A stretch of DNA of 64,000 nt from CAYNGH01 sp964396845. GTDB lineage: Bacteria > Vulcanimicrobiota > JAJTBE01 > CAYNGH01. The notes below the pieces were generated by a model that saw only the letters and a list, made by a program, of their open reading frames with translations, did no database searches and was not told the DNA's origin. This document shows, piece after piece, positions 34,167-42,937 of the stretch. Made by a program: the position numbers and the translations under genes. Location: the NCBI GenBank assembly GCA_964396845.1, contig CAYNGH010000003.1, forward strand, positions 1-64,000. Direction: 5' to 3'. The stretch's first letter is position 1. Each line of letters starts with the position of its first letter.

Positions 34167-35051
34167 TCAAGCCGGGAAGAACTTCTCCTTAAAGAAGGAA
34201 TCCACATAAATCCACGGGGACTCGTTAAGACCAAACAAAAAATGCCCCCCCATCTTCTCTCCCCCGGGGGATAAAAGCATGGCCTTTCCCTGACACCGGT
34301 TCACTCTTTCCAGCAACAAGGCAGAATGATGACTGGGGACAATTTCATCAGAAAGGCCATGAATCAGAAGCAGGGGCATGTCAAGATTGCCGGCCCTTTC
34401 CAGAACCGACAGGTAACGATAGTTTTCCAGGGTCGCCCTGTCCCGGCGGCGGGGCCATCCCAGTTGATCCCTGGCTTTTTCAAGGCCAGCCCTGGTCAGA
34501 GGGCCTATGTTTATTCCCCTTGAAACCTGCAAACCCCAGAACCGCAGGAGCAGAGCCACATCCACAAAGGCAGAGAAAGCCACCACACAGCAAGGATTGA
34601 CATGACGGCCCTCATCGGAGGCACACCGCAAAGACAGGTATCCCCCATGGGAAGGCCCCATAAGGCAAATCCTCTCGGAATGAACCGCGGGATGATCCCG
34701 AAGGATCCGGTAAAATTCAAAGATCCACGGAAATGCTGATGGATCCCCCGGAAAATCAGAAACAAAATCTGCAAAAAGAACCGGGTAACGACGGCATAAA
34801 TATTTTCTTACCAACTTGACATCCATCATTCCTGCAGGAGTAGCCATGGAAGGCCTCCTGTCCGGCTCACGGGAATCACCTGAGAGGCCCGGGCCTCCAT
34901 GAATCATCAGAATCCCCGGCGCCGGCTTGTCAACATGGCGGGGAATCGTCAATATCCCCCTGACAGAAACCCCATGAAGCTCAGCAATGACTGGTTCCGC
35001 AGAAAAACCACCGTACATGAGGCTCTCTGGATAATAAGTTTTCTGATTCAA
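34167..35051 (-). CDS. Alpha/beta hydrolase (S9/dienelactone-hydrolase-like)
   Basis: 294 residues. The oxyanion region ILMIHGGPG, the nucleophile elbow GPSHGGYLSL (Ser of G-x-S-x-G-G), GLSDEIVPSHHS with the acid, and GGHFLFG with the His form a complete catalytic triad of prolyl-oligopeptidase/carboxylesterase type. No signal peptide, so cytosolic. The start overlaps the stop of the lipoprotein gene by 4 bases (translational coupling). Could be a peptidase or an esterase. Confidence 0.82.
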   Translation of the reverse strand: MNQKTYYPESLMYGGFSAEPVIAELHGVSVRGILTIPRHVDKPAPGILMIHGGPGLSGDSREPDRRPSMATPAGMMDVKLVRKYLCRRYPVLFADFVSDFPGDPSAFPWIFEFYRILRDHPAVHSERICLMGPSHGGYLSLRCASDEGRHVNPCCVVAFSAFVDVALLLRFWGLQVSRGINIGPLTRAGLEKARDQLGWPRRRDRATLENYRYLSVLERAGNLDMPLLLIHGLSDEIVPSHHSALLLERVNRCQGKAMLLSPGGEKMGGHFLFGLNESPWIYVDSFFKEKFFPA

Positions 35052-35614
35052 CGGATCTTTGATTTTTCTTTTTTCTCCTCTATCTCTTTTTTTATCTCGT
35101 CAAAACGACGATCCACTTCATCTTCATCAATTATGCTGTCGCCACCGTCAGCGTCGCTGTCATCAGACCACTCCCCGGAATCAAAAGGAGTAAAGCGTGA
35201 ATTGACTTGAAAATATCCCAGCCGGGGACCTTCCCGAAAAAAAATGGCCCTGGTCCATAATTCCTGACGCATGGAAACCAGAATCTGCTCCGATGCTCCA
35301 CCTCCCGACTCCTCAAACCGGAGGCTGTATTCCCCAGGCTCCAGCTTTGCACTCAGCTCCAGAGGACTCTCTGGAGAAACCGTGGAATTCTGAGCCAGAA
35401 CCTTTCCATTCAGTGTCACTGTCACCTGCAGAGGTGTTTGTTCCTCCCATTTTTCTATGGTTTTTTCGCCCATAACCCGGGAAGATATTCCACCATTGAC
35501 AACCCTGATGTTAATATTTACAGGTTTTTCCCTGGGAGCGCATCCCCACAGGAAAACCAACAGGATCATAACTGGCAATATACCCCGGCCAAAAACCCTC
35601 GACAGAATTTTCAT
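35048..35614 (-). CDS. Predicted lipoprotein of unknown function
   Basis: 188 residues with a signal peptide ending in the lipobox LWGC (Cys25). The middle reads as a beta-sandwich (VNINIRVVNGG, LQVTVTLNGKVL, LSAKLEPGEYSLRFEES), a carrier-like fold; the C-terminal 50 residues are acidic then Lys/Glu-rich, probably a helix. It is coupled by a 4-base overlap to the hydrolase downstream, so both are made together. Family not recognised. Confidence 0.7.
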   Translation of the reverse strand: MKILSRVFGRGILPVMILLVFLWGCAPREKPVNINIRVVNGGISSRVMGEKTIEKWEEQTPLQVTVTLNGKVLAQNSTVSPESPLELSAKLEPGEYSLRFEESGGGASEQILVSMRQELWTRAIFFREGPRLGYFQVNSRFTPFDSGEWSDDSDADGGDSIIDEDEVDRRFDEIKKEIEEKKEKSKIR

Positions 35615-35775
35615 GATTTTCCACCCCCGTCAATATTAATAAGACCACTGCCCCTGTTAATGACTAATCTCAGGCAGGAAAAAACTGTTTTTGTTGAATT
35701 GACATTATTATCACTTAAAACCCGGCAAGGTCAACCTTGAAGGTGGCGAAAATTTCCTTCAACAAAGAGGGGTTC

Positions 35776-36195
35776 ATGACAAAACAGAAAAAATTAGGTT
35801 CAGTTTCCAACCTTCCCAAGGGAAAGAAGAAACCTTTCTGGGACAGGATATGGGACTACAAGCCATACATGATCGTGGGGATCATCATCATCCTGCTGAT
35901 AATCATTTATTTTGCCATCCTCAAAAACATTGACCGCAACCCCGAAATCAACCCCACACCCACAGTGTCCCAGGAGAAAGCCCCGGATACCGGCACCCTT
36001 GAAGTTATCACCGAGCCTTCAGGGGCAAGAATCCAATTCAAAAATAAATTTCAAATGGCACCAACCACTTTTGAAAATATTCCCGAGGGTGAACATATTA
36101 TAATCCTGAGCATGCCTGGCTACAGAACCGTAGAAAAAACCGTAACCATCGAAAAAGACTCCACAACCACCTTTGAATACCAGATGGAAAGGTAA
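35776..36195 (+). CDS. PEGA-domain single-pass membrane protein
   Basis: 139 residues from ATG 35776 (GAGGGG upstream; the frame opens at 35737). A short basic cytoplasmic part (KGKKKPFWDRIWDYKP) is followed by one membrane helix (MIVGIIIILLIIIYFAIL), a Pro/Thr linker, and a PEGA domain: GTLEVITEPSGARI, then FENIPEGEHIIILSMPGYRTVEKTVTI. PEGA domains are found on surface-layer, adhesin or Ser/Thr kinase proteins. Single gene. Confidence 0.82.
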   Translation: MTKQKKLGSVSNLPKGKKKPFWDRIWDYKPYMIVGIIIILLIIIYFAILKNIDRNPEINPTPTVSQEKAPDTGTLEVITEPSGARIQFKNKFQMAPTTFENIPEGEHIIILSMPGYRTVEKTVTIEKDSTTTFEYQMER

Positions 36196-36528
36196 TCCGG
36201 GGAGTTCTACGGAACCCCGGAGTGCCTGGTGATAAAAAGATCCTCCACCGGCTTTTTTTGATTTTTCTAAACAACAAAACTCCCCGAACCAACATTATCC
36301 CGGCAGGAACTGGTTTCCCCAGGGGGAGAAATATAACTCTTTGCCAAAATGAATACCTGACTGTTATGGGTAATCAAAAAACAGCATACCAAACCTGTAA
36401 GGCAAAATTCAATGTATTCCAGGCAGAGAGAATGATTCCTGATTATTTTAAAAAACATGTAACAGCTGGCCCGAACTGTTGTCTAATTTGTTTGGGCAGC
36501 TTCAGAAAGACCATACGGGGAGAATGGT
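36196..36528. other. Intergenic region with a hairpin at its left end
   Basis: TCCGGGG (36196-36202) pairs with CCCCGGA (36215-36221), directly after the PEGA stop, with an inner GTTC/GAAC. It may end that transcript although no T tract is adjacent. The rest shows no gene with a convincing start; an open frame from 36222 to 36542 lacks a ribosome binding site and family likeness. Confidence 0.5.
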
Positions 36529-37386
36529 ATGGAAAAAAATGAAGCGGGAAGGACTGCTTCCGGGTGGTCCTTCCCTCTGGAGCCCATGTCCCTGGGTGAA
36601 ATCATCGACAACACCCTGTATGTGTTCCGGCACAGATGGAAGGACTATCTGATGATATCCCTCATCTATGCCACACCTATGATGGTGTTGTTTTTTATAT
36701 CTTTTTCCCTGGGCCTCTCTGGAAAAAGATATGACTCCCCTGATGTGATTTTTTTCAACCTGACATCCAGCGCTGTTGGGTGGCTTCTTTATATGTTGCT
36801 TTCGGTAATGATTATCCGGATAACCCAGGGAATTGTCGAAGGAAAGGATTGGGATTTCAAGGAAGGTTTCAGGTTTCTCAGAAAAACCTTCATACCTTAT
36901 GCTTTGACGATTTTTTTAAACGGCGTAGCGATAACCGGACTGGCCATAATTGCTCTGGGAGTGACCCTGCCTGCATTTTTCCTGACCCGGGAAGGCGGTC
37001 TTTCTGGAAGATTTTTATTTCTGATATATGTCATGGTAATTCTTGTCGGCTTCATGTATGCCCTGTCGATGCTTCTTCTGGTTTCCAGCGCGGCCCTCAT
37101 TGAAGGAAACTTCTACGGTTCAGCCATATCCCGTTCCATAAAATTATTTAACACCAGCTGGGAAACCCGCTGGAAAATCATGACCCTGCCGGGGCTGACT
37201 CAACTGCTGATTATCATCCTTACGGCTTTCATTCCCATAATCGGATACTTTTTTATGATGCTCCTGACCCCAATACCAATAATCGCCCTGACACTGGTAT
37301 ATTACGATGTGCGGATCAGAACCGAAGGACTGGATCTGGAAATTGAAGCCGACAGAATCCTGGAGAGCGAAGGGAAGTTATCATAA
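36529..37386 (+). CDS. Polytopic membrane protein (glycerophosphodiester-phosphodiesterase membrane-domain-like)
   Basis: 285 residues. It opens with MSLGEIIDNTLYVFRHRWKD, a phrase typical of the membrane domain found next to GdpP-like or unrelated proteins, and has about six hydrophobic helices (residues 45-68, 82-104, 125-150, 160-185, 215-245 and the following stretch). No catalytic residues are visible. GGGAGAA precedes the ATG. It ends 11 bases before the convergent pentapeptide gene. Function unknown; a transport or scaffolding role is only a guess. Confidence 0.6.
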   Translation: MEKNEAGRTASGWSFPLEPMSLGEIIDNTLYVFRHRWKDYLMISLIYATPMMVLFFISFSLGLSGKRYDSPDVIFFNLTSSAVGWLLYMLLSVMIIRITQGIVEGKDWDFKEGFRFLRKTFIPYALTIFLNGVAITGLAIIALGVTLPAFFLTREGGLSGRFLFLIYVMVILVGFMYALSMLLLVSSAALIEGNFYGSAISRSIKLFNTSWETRWKIMTLPGLTQLLIIILTAFIPIIGYFFMMLLTPIPIIALTLVYYDVRIRTEGLDLEIEADRILESEGKLS

Positions 37387-37397
37387 GGCAGATCAGA

Positions 37398-38327
37398 TCA
37401 GGGTTCGATATCCTCGGGAACATAAGCCCTGTTGGCGCTGATATAGTTTTCGATTCCCCGGGTTGTTTCCGAGGGGGGATGATATTTCACATAATAGATA
37501 AAATACCTCACCGCATTTTCATGATCCTGTTCCCGGCGGTAAATGCTACCGATAACATAATAAGGTTTCGGATCCCTGGGACTCAGGCTGATGGAATAAC
37601 GCAACACTTCCTTGGCTTTGTCGGTCTGACCCACCACCTCCAGGAGGCTTCCGCCATGGAGCAGAATCACGGATTTAATCCTGGCGGGGACTGTCCCCGG
37701 CTTGTCGGCTTTCCAGATTATCTCGAAAAATCCGATGAGAAACAGAATTAATACCGACAGAGAAACAAACATATAAATATAATGAAGGCCGGTTTTTTTC
37801 TTTTTTTCCACTCCCCCAAGAGATTCCAGCGAAATTATTGCGTCCTTGAACTGGTCAGAAAACAGGTTCGCCTCTTGGATGTTGGACATCTCAAAGTTGG
37901 CTCCCTTTACCCTGGCATCATAGAAGGTGGCCTCCAGCAGGTTGGAATTTTCAAAGTGGCAACCGGTGCAGTCGGCGTTGGTAAAATCCGCTTCCACCAG
38001 ACATGCTCCCTGGAACACGGATCCAATAAGGCTGGCGTTTCGAAAGCTGGCGCCGGTCATATTGGCCCGGTTGAACAAAGAACCCTGGAGCTTGGCCTTT
38101 TCCATATTGGCGTTGACAAAACGGGCCATTCGGGCCGTGCCCTTGATAAAAACCGCCTCTCGAAGATCAGCCCCGGAGAGATCAGTGCCGTCGAGGTTCG
38201 CCTTGAAAAGATTATAACCCTTCAGGTCAGCTCCCGAAAGGTCCGGCTTAATCTTGTAGTTGGCCGATCTCCAGTCATTCCAGTGATGAATGGAGGAGAT
38301 CAGTATATCATAATGTTCCTGGTTCAT
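37398..38327 (-). CDS. Pentapeptide-repeat, membrane-helix and TPR fusion protein
   Basis: 309 residues in three parts. Residues about 29-160 are pentapeptide repeats (units such as ADLKG, ANLDG, TDLSG, ADLRE), forming a right-handed beta-helix. A membrane helix at 183-203 (YIYMFVSLSVLILFLIGFFE) follows, then two TPR units (about 225-290: KAKEVLRYSISLSPRDPKPYYVIGSIYRREQDHENAVRYFIYYVKYHPP). The N-terminal helix would face the cytoplasm and the TPR the outside if there is no signal peptide. A scaffold joining both sides of the membrane is a plausible but unproven role. Confidence 0.78.
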   Translation of the reverse strand: MNQEHYDILISSIHHWNDWRSANYKIKPDLSGADLKGYNLFKANLDGTDLSGADLREAVFIKGTARMARFVNANMEKAKLQGSLFNRANMTGASFRNASLIGSVFQGACLVEADFTNADCTGCHFENSNLLEATFYDARVKGANFEMSNIQEANLFSDQFKDAIISLESLGGVEKKKKTGLHYIYMFVSLSVLILFLIGFFEIIWKADKPGTVPARIKSVILLHGGSLLEVVGQTDKAKEVLRYSISLSPRDPKPYYVIGSIYRREQDHENAVRYFIYYVKYHPPSETTRGIENYISANRAYVPEDIEP

Positions 38328-38409
38328 TTTCCTGCCTGGAGGTAAAAATCATGCCGGGAAGTAATTTAACTATTTCCCATTTGCCCTGATTTCCCTCCAT
38401 TTTTGTCCA

Positions 38410-38430
38410 GTGTTAACAAACTGTTAACAC
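38410..38430. promoter_or_regulatory. GTGTTAACA inverted repeat next to promoter
   Basis: GTGTTAACA (38410-38418) and TGTTAACAC (38422-38430) are perfect 9-base arms around AAC, eight bases before the -35 of the downstream promoter: a good operator candidate. A related repeat lies at 30471-30491. Confidence 0.5.
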
Positions 38431-38438
38431 CTTGTCGG

Positions 38439-38493
38439 TTGTGAAGGGGAAACATGGTTGTTATAATAAAGTTGAGGGAGGAAACTCCCTCAA
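38439..38493 (+). promoter_or_regulatory. Promoter and 5' hairpin of the glycine-rich protein gene
   Basis: TTGTGA (38439-38444), 17 bases, TATAAT (38462-38467), four bases, then TTGAGGGAG (38472-38480), GAAA and CTCCCTCAA (38485-38493). The transcript would begin with a perfect 9-bp hairpin capped by a GAAA tetraloop. The -10 to TTGAGGGAG spacing is the same as at 30604-30622. Confidence 0.65.
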
Positions 38494-38519
38494 TATCAGC
38501 TTTCTGGAGTGCACGCATC

Positions 38520-39107
38520 TTGGATAACTCAATCAAACATTCAACTATATCACTGCCCGCCTCAACCAACAGACACACTGTCAAGGCGGGAAAGTCCGGC
38601 GAATCCAATCCTTCCCATTCCCTTCCCCGGGATTTGGTGCAGGTGGACGGCGGTGAACCGAAGCAGAAGCTCACAGGTTTTGCCAGGGTGAAAAACTTCA
38701 TCAACAGTGTCACTCCTGACATCACCATTGCCGCAACCGGCACTACCCTCATGTCCTTTGGCCTCAGCGGGCTTTCAGTGGCGTCCAAAAGCTCCATAGG
38801 TCGGCTGGCAGCCAGCTTCAGCCCCATGGCGGGCAAGATTCTGGGACTGGTCAGCGGGCCCACCGCATCGGTGGTTCCTTATGTCGCCGGGGTGGCGGCA
38901 GGACTCAACATGCTCAAGGGCGCCCGTCAGCTGTTCATGGGCAAGGGAATCCACGATAAAATCAACGGGGTTCTGGATGTGGGGCTTTCTGTGGCATGCA
39001 CTGCCAGCATGATGCCTCCCCTGGTTCCAGCAGGCCTGGTGGCCACCGGGGTCATCGGCACGGCAAGAATCATCAGCGGGCTTATGAAAAAATCCCAAAA
39101 GGCCTGA
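38520..39107 (+). CDS. Glycine/alanine-rich hydrophobic protein, possible membrane-inserting protein
   Basis: 195 residues if it starts at TTG 38520; an ATG frame opens at 38454 but overlaps the predicted promoter. The first 60 residues are polar and basic; residues 75-190 are a series of amphipathic or hydrophobic helices rich in Gly, Ala, Ser (ITIAATGTTLMSFGLSGLSV, GLVSGPTASVVPYVAGVAAGLNML, PAGLVATGVIGTARIISGLM). The pattern recalls pore-forming or colicin-like/lipid-interacting proteins, but there is no family match. No signal peptide. It shares a promoter module with the PLD gene. Confidence 0.5.
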   Translation: MDNSIKHSTISLPASTNRHTVKAGKSGESNPSHSLPRDLVQVDGGEPKQKLTGFARVKNFINSVTPDITIAATGTTLMSFGLSGLSVASKSSIGRLAASFSPMAGKILGLVSGPTASVVPYVAGVAAGLNMLKGARQLFMGKGIHDKINGVLDVGLSVACTASMMPPLVPAGLVATGVIGTARIISGLMKKSQKA

Positions 39108-39122
39108 TATTACCCAGGAGCG

Positions 39123-40481
39123 TCAGTCATCATGGGGATCTTCTGGATCGTTTCTGTTTTCTGAATCTGTGTCGGTTTTTGATTTTCCCATCAGAATTAT
39201 GTCATCTCCCTTTCCTTTGTCGTCCTGATGATTGGGGCCGGAGCTGTAGAGAAGAACACCATCGCCGGACTTTTCATATCCAAAGGAGCCTTCACTGTCA
39301 TAAGGATCTGCTGGAATCTCCGACAAGTATCCCGGTGTTAATTGCGAGAGTTTATCCGGATACGAACCATAATCCCGGCGGTATTTATGCAGAGCTGTCA
39401 TAATCATCAGTCCGTTGTAATATGTCTGCCGGTTATATGCCGTATGACACAGCCCCTCAAGATAACGGCAGGCCAGGGCTTCATAAATCGACAGCTTCCC
39501 GGGTTTCATGGATTTAACCGTATCGGGAAAGGCCACAGGATCCTTCCGGTATTCTTCCAGCACCTTGATCATCAACCCCCGGCTCACCTTTCTCTCTCTT
39601 TCCAGCAAAAAGGCAGCGGTATTTAGCTGGGGAGATTTTATCACCTGATCCATCATCATCTCGTTGGCATAAAAATGATAATCGAGCTGATATTCCATCG
39701 GCTCCGGGGCAATCCGCCACAGATTTGCCGACACAAAATCAACAACTTCCCCCGGCAAATCATCCCGGTTCATCAGGGCCGCCAGTTTTTCCCATGCCAT
39801 CATTCCATAGCTTTTCTGAGCTATCCCCACAAGCCCGGAAAAACTCCCCCGATAATTCTCGTAAAGCCGGATGCTCTCCATATAACGCCGGGCCGCGCCC
39901 AAATACTGTTCCGACGATGACTCCATCATCCCGGAAATAAGCAGAAAATATCCCAGGGCCTGTATTTTCAGTTCATTTTCCACATTTGAAGAAGGATTTC
40001 CAGGATTTACAGGATCAAAATCAAAACCCGCCGGGACATTAAAAAATCCCAAAGCCATGAATCCCCTGGCAGAAAGCTCCAGGGATTCGGTGTTGTTTTC
40101 GAAAAACTCCTTCAGCTGTTTTTTTTGCTCCGGCCCGGGGCCTTTGGTGGCAATTTCTGTCAGCCGGGTTATTTTCTGGCTGTGATTCTCAGAACCTGCC
40201 GGCGATGAGTCCCCCTTCTGTTCAAGAGAGGAAAAATCCATTTTGACCGCGGCTTCCTGATAATATTTCCAGCCGTTGTTTTCATCTTCGATTCTGGATT
40301 TCTCCGCCAGCCGGCTTTCTACCCGTTCTACCGCCTGCCTGGCTTCAATGGAATAATCCGGGACTCTCCACACGGCGAAATAAAAGACAACACCGCCGAT
40401 AATCAAAAGTAACGCTCCCAGGGCCAGAAATAGACAGCATCCGGAAGCAAATCCCTTGCGGGAAAGGGGAAGGGTTTTCAT
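39123..40481 (-). CDS. Membrane-anchored protein with pseudopilin-like C-terminal segment
   Basis: 452 residues from ATG 40481 (GAGG six bases upstream; the frame opens at 40505). One N-terminal membrane helix (GCCLFLALGALLLIIGGVVFYF) anchors it. The central 300 residues are helical with no motif I know. Residues about 355-420 (ALHKYRRDYGSYPDKLSQLTPGYLSEIPADPYD, then GVLLYSSGPNHQDDKGKGDDI) match the C-terminal calcium-loop region of type II secretion major pseudopilins (GspG). Expected in the periplasm; role unknown. Its stop faces the 3' end of the glycine-rich gene. Confidence 0.55.
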   Translation of the reverse strand: MKTLPLSRKGFASGCCLFLALGALLLIIGGVVFYFAVWRVPDYSIEARQAVERVESRLAEKSRIEDENNGWKYYQEAAVKMDFSSLEQKGDSSPAGSENHSQKITRLTEIATKGPGPEQKKQLKEFFENNTESLELSARGFMALGFFNVPAGFDFDPVNPGNPSSNVENELKIQALGYFLLISGMMESSSEQYLGAARRYMESIRLYENYRGSFSGLVGIAQKSYGMMAWEKLAALMNRDDLPGEVVDFVSANLWRIAPEPMEYQLDYHFYANEMMMDQVIKSPQLNTAAFLLERERKVSRGLMIKVLEEYRKDPVAFPDTVKSMKPGKLSIYEALACRYLEGLCHTAYNRQTYYNGLMIMTALHKYRRDYGSYPDKLSQLTPGYLSEIPADPYDSEGSFGYEKSGDGVLLYSSGPNHQDDKGKGDDIILMGKSKTDTDSENRNDPEDPHDD

Positions 40482-40521
40482 CTTCTGCCTCGTTTCAAGG
40501 TTCATGACAGGGACACAGAGT

Positions 40522-41154
40522 TTATATCTCCGCCATCCCTTCGGTCATATCCATTCCCGCCGGACACATTCTTTCCTTTTTTCTTTCCAGGTGCCGGCGA
40601 TATAAACGGTATGCCACATACAGGCCGATAAGCACCACAAAGGCCGCCAGTATTGGCAGCAGAAACGACAGGGCCACCCCTGCCACGGCTCCGGCATCCT
40701 CGGCAAAGGACAGGAATGGATTGCCGGCCCCGGCGGAAAGGCTTGTGGAAGCCAGCCTCAAAGCTGCTTTTCGAACGTGAACCAGCTCCGAGAGAGAACC
40801 CCCGGCAATAATACCCAGAACCACCGCCAGGAGAGGGTCCATTTTTATGATGACCGTGGAGAAAAGAAGAGTGCCTGCCACGGGCTTGATAAAAAAACCA
40901 GCAGAATCAAGAAAATTATCCACCATGGGGATTTTATCCCCCATTATCTCAACCGCAGTTGCCACACCAAATACTATCATGGCCGGGTTTGACCCGATCC
41001 ACTGAAAGTTTTCAGCAACATTTATATATCCGGACCGGGCCAGGAGCGACAAAACCAGGAGAGGCAGAAAAGCCCGCAACCCGGCACAGGCCGCCAGGGA
41101 AACTCCAAGACACACCTGAACCCCCACCGACAACCACAATGATGCATCACTCAT
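40522..41154 (-). CDS. DUF4126-family membrane protein
   Basis: 210 residues from ATG 41154, chosen because GGAG lies seven bases upstream; the frame extends to 41247. LAACAGLRAFLPLLVLSLLARSGYI, then IMGDKIPMVDNFLDSAGFFIKPVAGTLLFSTVI and LSELVHVRKAALRLAST are phrases of the DUF4126 family, integral proteins of unknown function with about five membrane helices. It sits just upstream of the pseudopilin-like gene on the same strand and may be cotranscribed with it. Confidence 0.75.
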   Translation of the reverse strand: MSDASLWLSVGVQVCLGVSLAACAGLRAFLPLLVLSLLARSGYINVAENFQWIGSNPAMIVFGVATAVEIMGDKIPMVDNFLDSAGFFIKPVAGTLLFSTVIIKMDPLLAVVLGIIAGGSLSELVHVRKAALRLASTSLSAGAGNPFLSFAEDAGAVAGVALSFLLPILAAFVVLIGLYVAYRLYRRHLERKKERMCPAGMDMTEGMAEI

Positions 41155-41380
41155 AAATCTTCTCCAACAGTTATTGACATATCTATTATACAATAACCTG
41201 ACACAGCCTTTCAACACCCGGCAAAGGGAATTACCCGGGCCGGCCAATAATTAATGTTGTTTTTTCTCCGATAGAAGGAATCTGTGAAAATCCTCTCAAA
41301 AAGGGTCATATAAAATCTAATCCGAAGTAAACAGATTGAACGGCAATTTGCTTAATTTTGCCATACAATGGAGGCAATGA

Positions 41381-42928
41381 ATGAGTCTTGAATCAAAACT
41401 CCTGGAGTTGAGCAAGCTTCGGGACAAGGCAAAGCTGGGAGGCGGCACTAAAAGAATCGACGCCCAGCATGCCAAGGGAAAGCTGACCGCCAGGGAGAGG
41501 ATTGACCTTCTGCTGGATGCCGACAGCTTTGAAGAGTTTGACATGTTTGTCAAACACCGTTGCAGTGATTTCGGCCTGGGGGATAAAAAAATCCCCTCCG
41601 ACGGCGTAATCACAGGCTATGGAACCGTTGACAGCAGGCCGGTGTTTGTGTTTTCCCAGGACTTCACAGTGTTTGGAGGCTCCCTGTCCAAGACCTTTGC
41701 AGAAAAAATCTGCAAGGTGATGGATATGGCGGCAAAAATGGGAGCGCCCCTGATCGGCCTCAACGATTCGGGAGGTGCTCGAATCCAGGAAGGAGTTGAC
41801 AGCCTGGCAGGCTATGCGGATATTTTCCTTCGAAATGTCCTCTACTCGGGAGTTGTCCCCCAGATCAGCGCCATTCTTGGCCCCTGCGCAGGAGGCGCCG
41901 TCTATTCACCGGCCATCACCGACTTTACCATTATGACCCGGGAAAACAGCTACATGTTTGTCACCGGCCCAAAGGTAGTCAAGACTGTCACCGGCGAAGA
42001 TGTTACCAACGAAGAGTTAGGCGGCCCCATGGTTCACTGCTCCCGCTCCGGTGTGTCCCATTTTCTGGCGGAAACCGAGGAAGAAGCTATCCTGCTCATC
42101 CGCAAGCTCCTTTCGTATATTCCTCAGAACAACCTTGAAGACCCCCCCACCATGACATGTGAAGACCCGGTGAACCGGGCCGATGACAATTTGAACCAGA
42201 TTGTCCCCGACAACCCCAACAAACCCTATGACATGAAAGAAATCATCGAAGCGGTGGTTGATTCCAGAGAGTTTCTGGAGATTCACCGGCTGTGGGCTCC
42301 CAACATCATTGTGGGGTTTGGCCGGTTCAACGGCAAATCCGTGGGGATCGTGGCCAACCAGCCCAAGAACCTGGCCGGAGTTCTGGACAACCAGTCATCC
42401 ATCAAGGCTGCCCGGTTTGTCCGCTTCTGTGACGCCTTCAGTATCCCCGTGGTCACCTTTGTGGATGTCCCCGGGTTCATGCCGGGCACGGTCCAGGAGT
42501 ATGGCGGAATCATCCGCAACGGGGCAAAGCTGTTATATGCCTATGCCGAGTGCACCATCCCCAAGATCACCGTCATCACCCGGAAGGCATACGGAGGTGC
42601 CTATGATGTGATGTCCTCCAAGCATATCCGGGGCGATCTCAACTATGCCTGGCCTTCGGCAGAGATTGCAGTGATGGGGCCCAAGGGAGCAGTGGAGATA
42701 ATCTTCCGCAACGAACTCAAGGGGGAGGATCGGGAAGAAAAGGCCTCACAATTGGAAGCAGAATATCGAAGCAAGTTTGCCAACCCCTATGTGGCTGCGG
42801 AGAGGGGCTTTGTGGATGATGTCATCGAACCCCGGCAGACCCGGTTTCGCATCATCAAGGGGCTGGAAATGCTGGCTGCCAAGAAGGACAGCAATCCCGC
42901 CAAAAAACACGGAAATATTCCCCTTTAG
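41381..42928 (+). CDS. mmdA: Sodium-pump methylmalonyl-CoA decarboxylase alpha subunit (carboxyltransferase)
   Basis: Moves the carboxyl group from methylmalonyl-CoA (or propionyl/glutaconyl-type substrate) onto biotin of the carrier subunit. 515 residues with the carboxyltransferase family segments GKLTARERIDLLLD, QDFTVFGGSLSKTFAEKI, GLNDSGGARIQEGVDSL, GPCAGGAVYSPA and GARIQ-type CoA-binding loops. Followed by delta, gamma and beta subunits, which sets it apart from an ATP-dependent propionyl-CoA carboxylase. GGAGG lies upstream of the ATG. The substrate acyl-CoA is inferred from family and context. Confidence 0.9.
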   Translation: MSLESKLLELSKLRDKAKLGGGTKRIDAQHAKGKLTARERIDLLLDADSFEEFDMFVKHRCSDFGLGDKKIPSDGVITGYGTVDSRPVFVFSQDFTVFGGSLSKTFAEKICKVMDMAAKMGAPLIGLNDSGGARIQEGVDSLAGYADIFLRNVLYSGVVPQISAILGPCAGGAVYSPAITDFTIMTRENSYMFVTGPKVVKTVTGEDVTNEELGGPMVHCSRSGVSHFLAETEEEAILLIRKLLSYIPQNNLEDPPTMTCEDPVNRADDNLNQIVPDNPNKPYDMKEIIEAVVDSREFLEIHRLWAPNIIVGFGRFNGKSVGIVANQPKNLAGVLDNQSSIKAARFVRFCDAFSIPVVTFVDVPGFMPGTVQEYGGIIRNGAKLLYAYAECTIPKITVITRKAYGGAYDVMSSKHIRGDLNYAWPSAEIAVMGPKGAVEIIFRNELKGEDREEKASQLEAEYRSKFANPYVAAERGFVDDVIEPRQTRFRIIKGLEMLAAKKDSNPAKKHGNIPL

Positions 42929-42937
42929 GGAGGCATG

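Noticed and set aside
36222..36542. 106-residue open frame between the PEGA and membrane-protein genes
   Set aside because: No ribosome binding site at its start, no family likeness, and it overlaps the next start.
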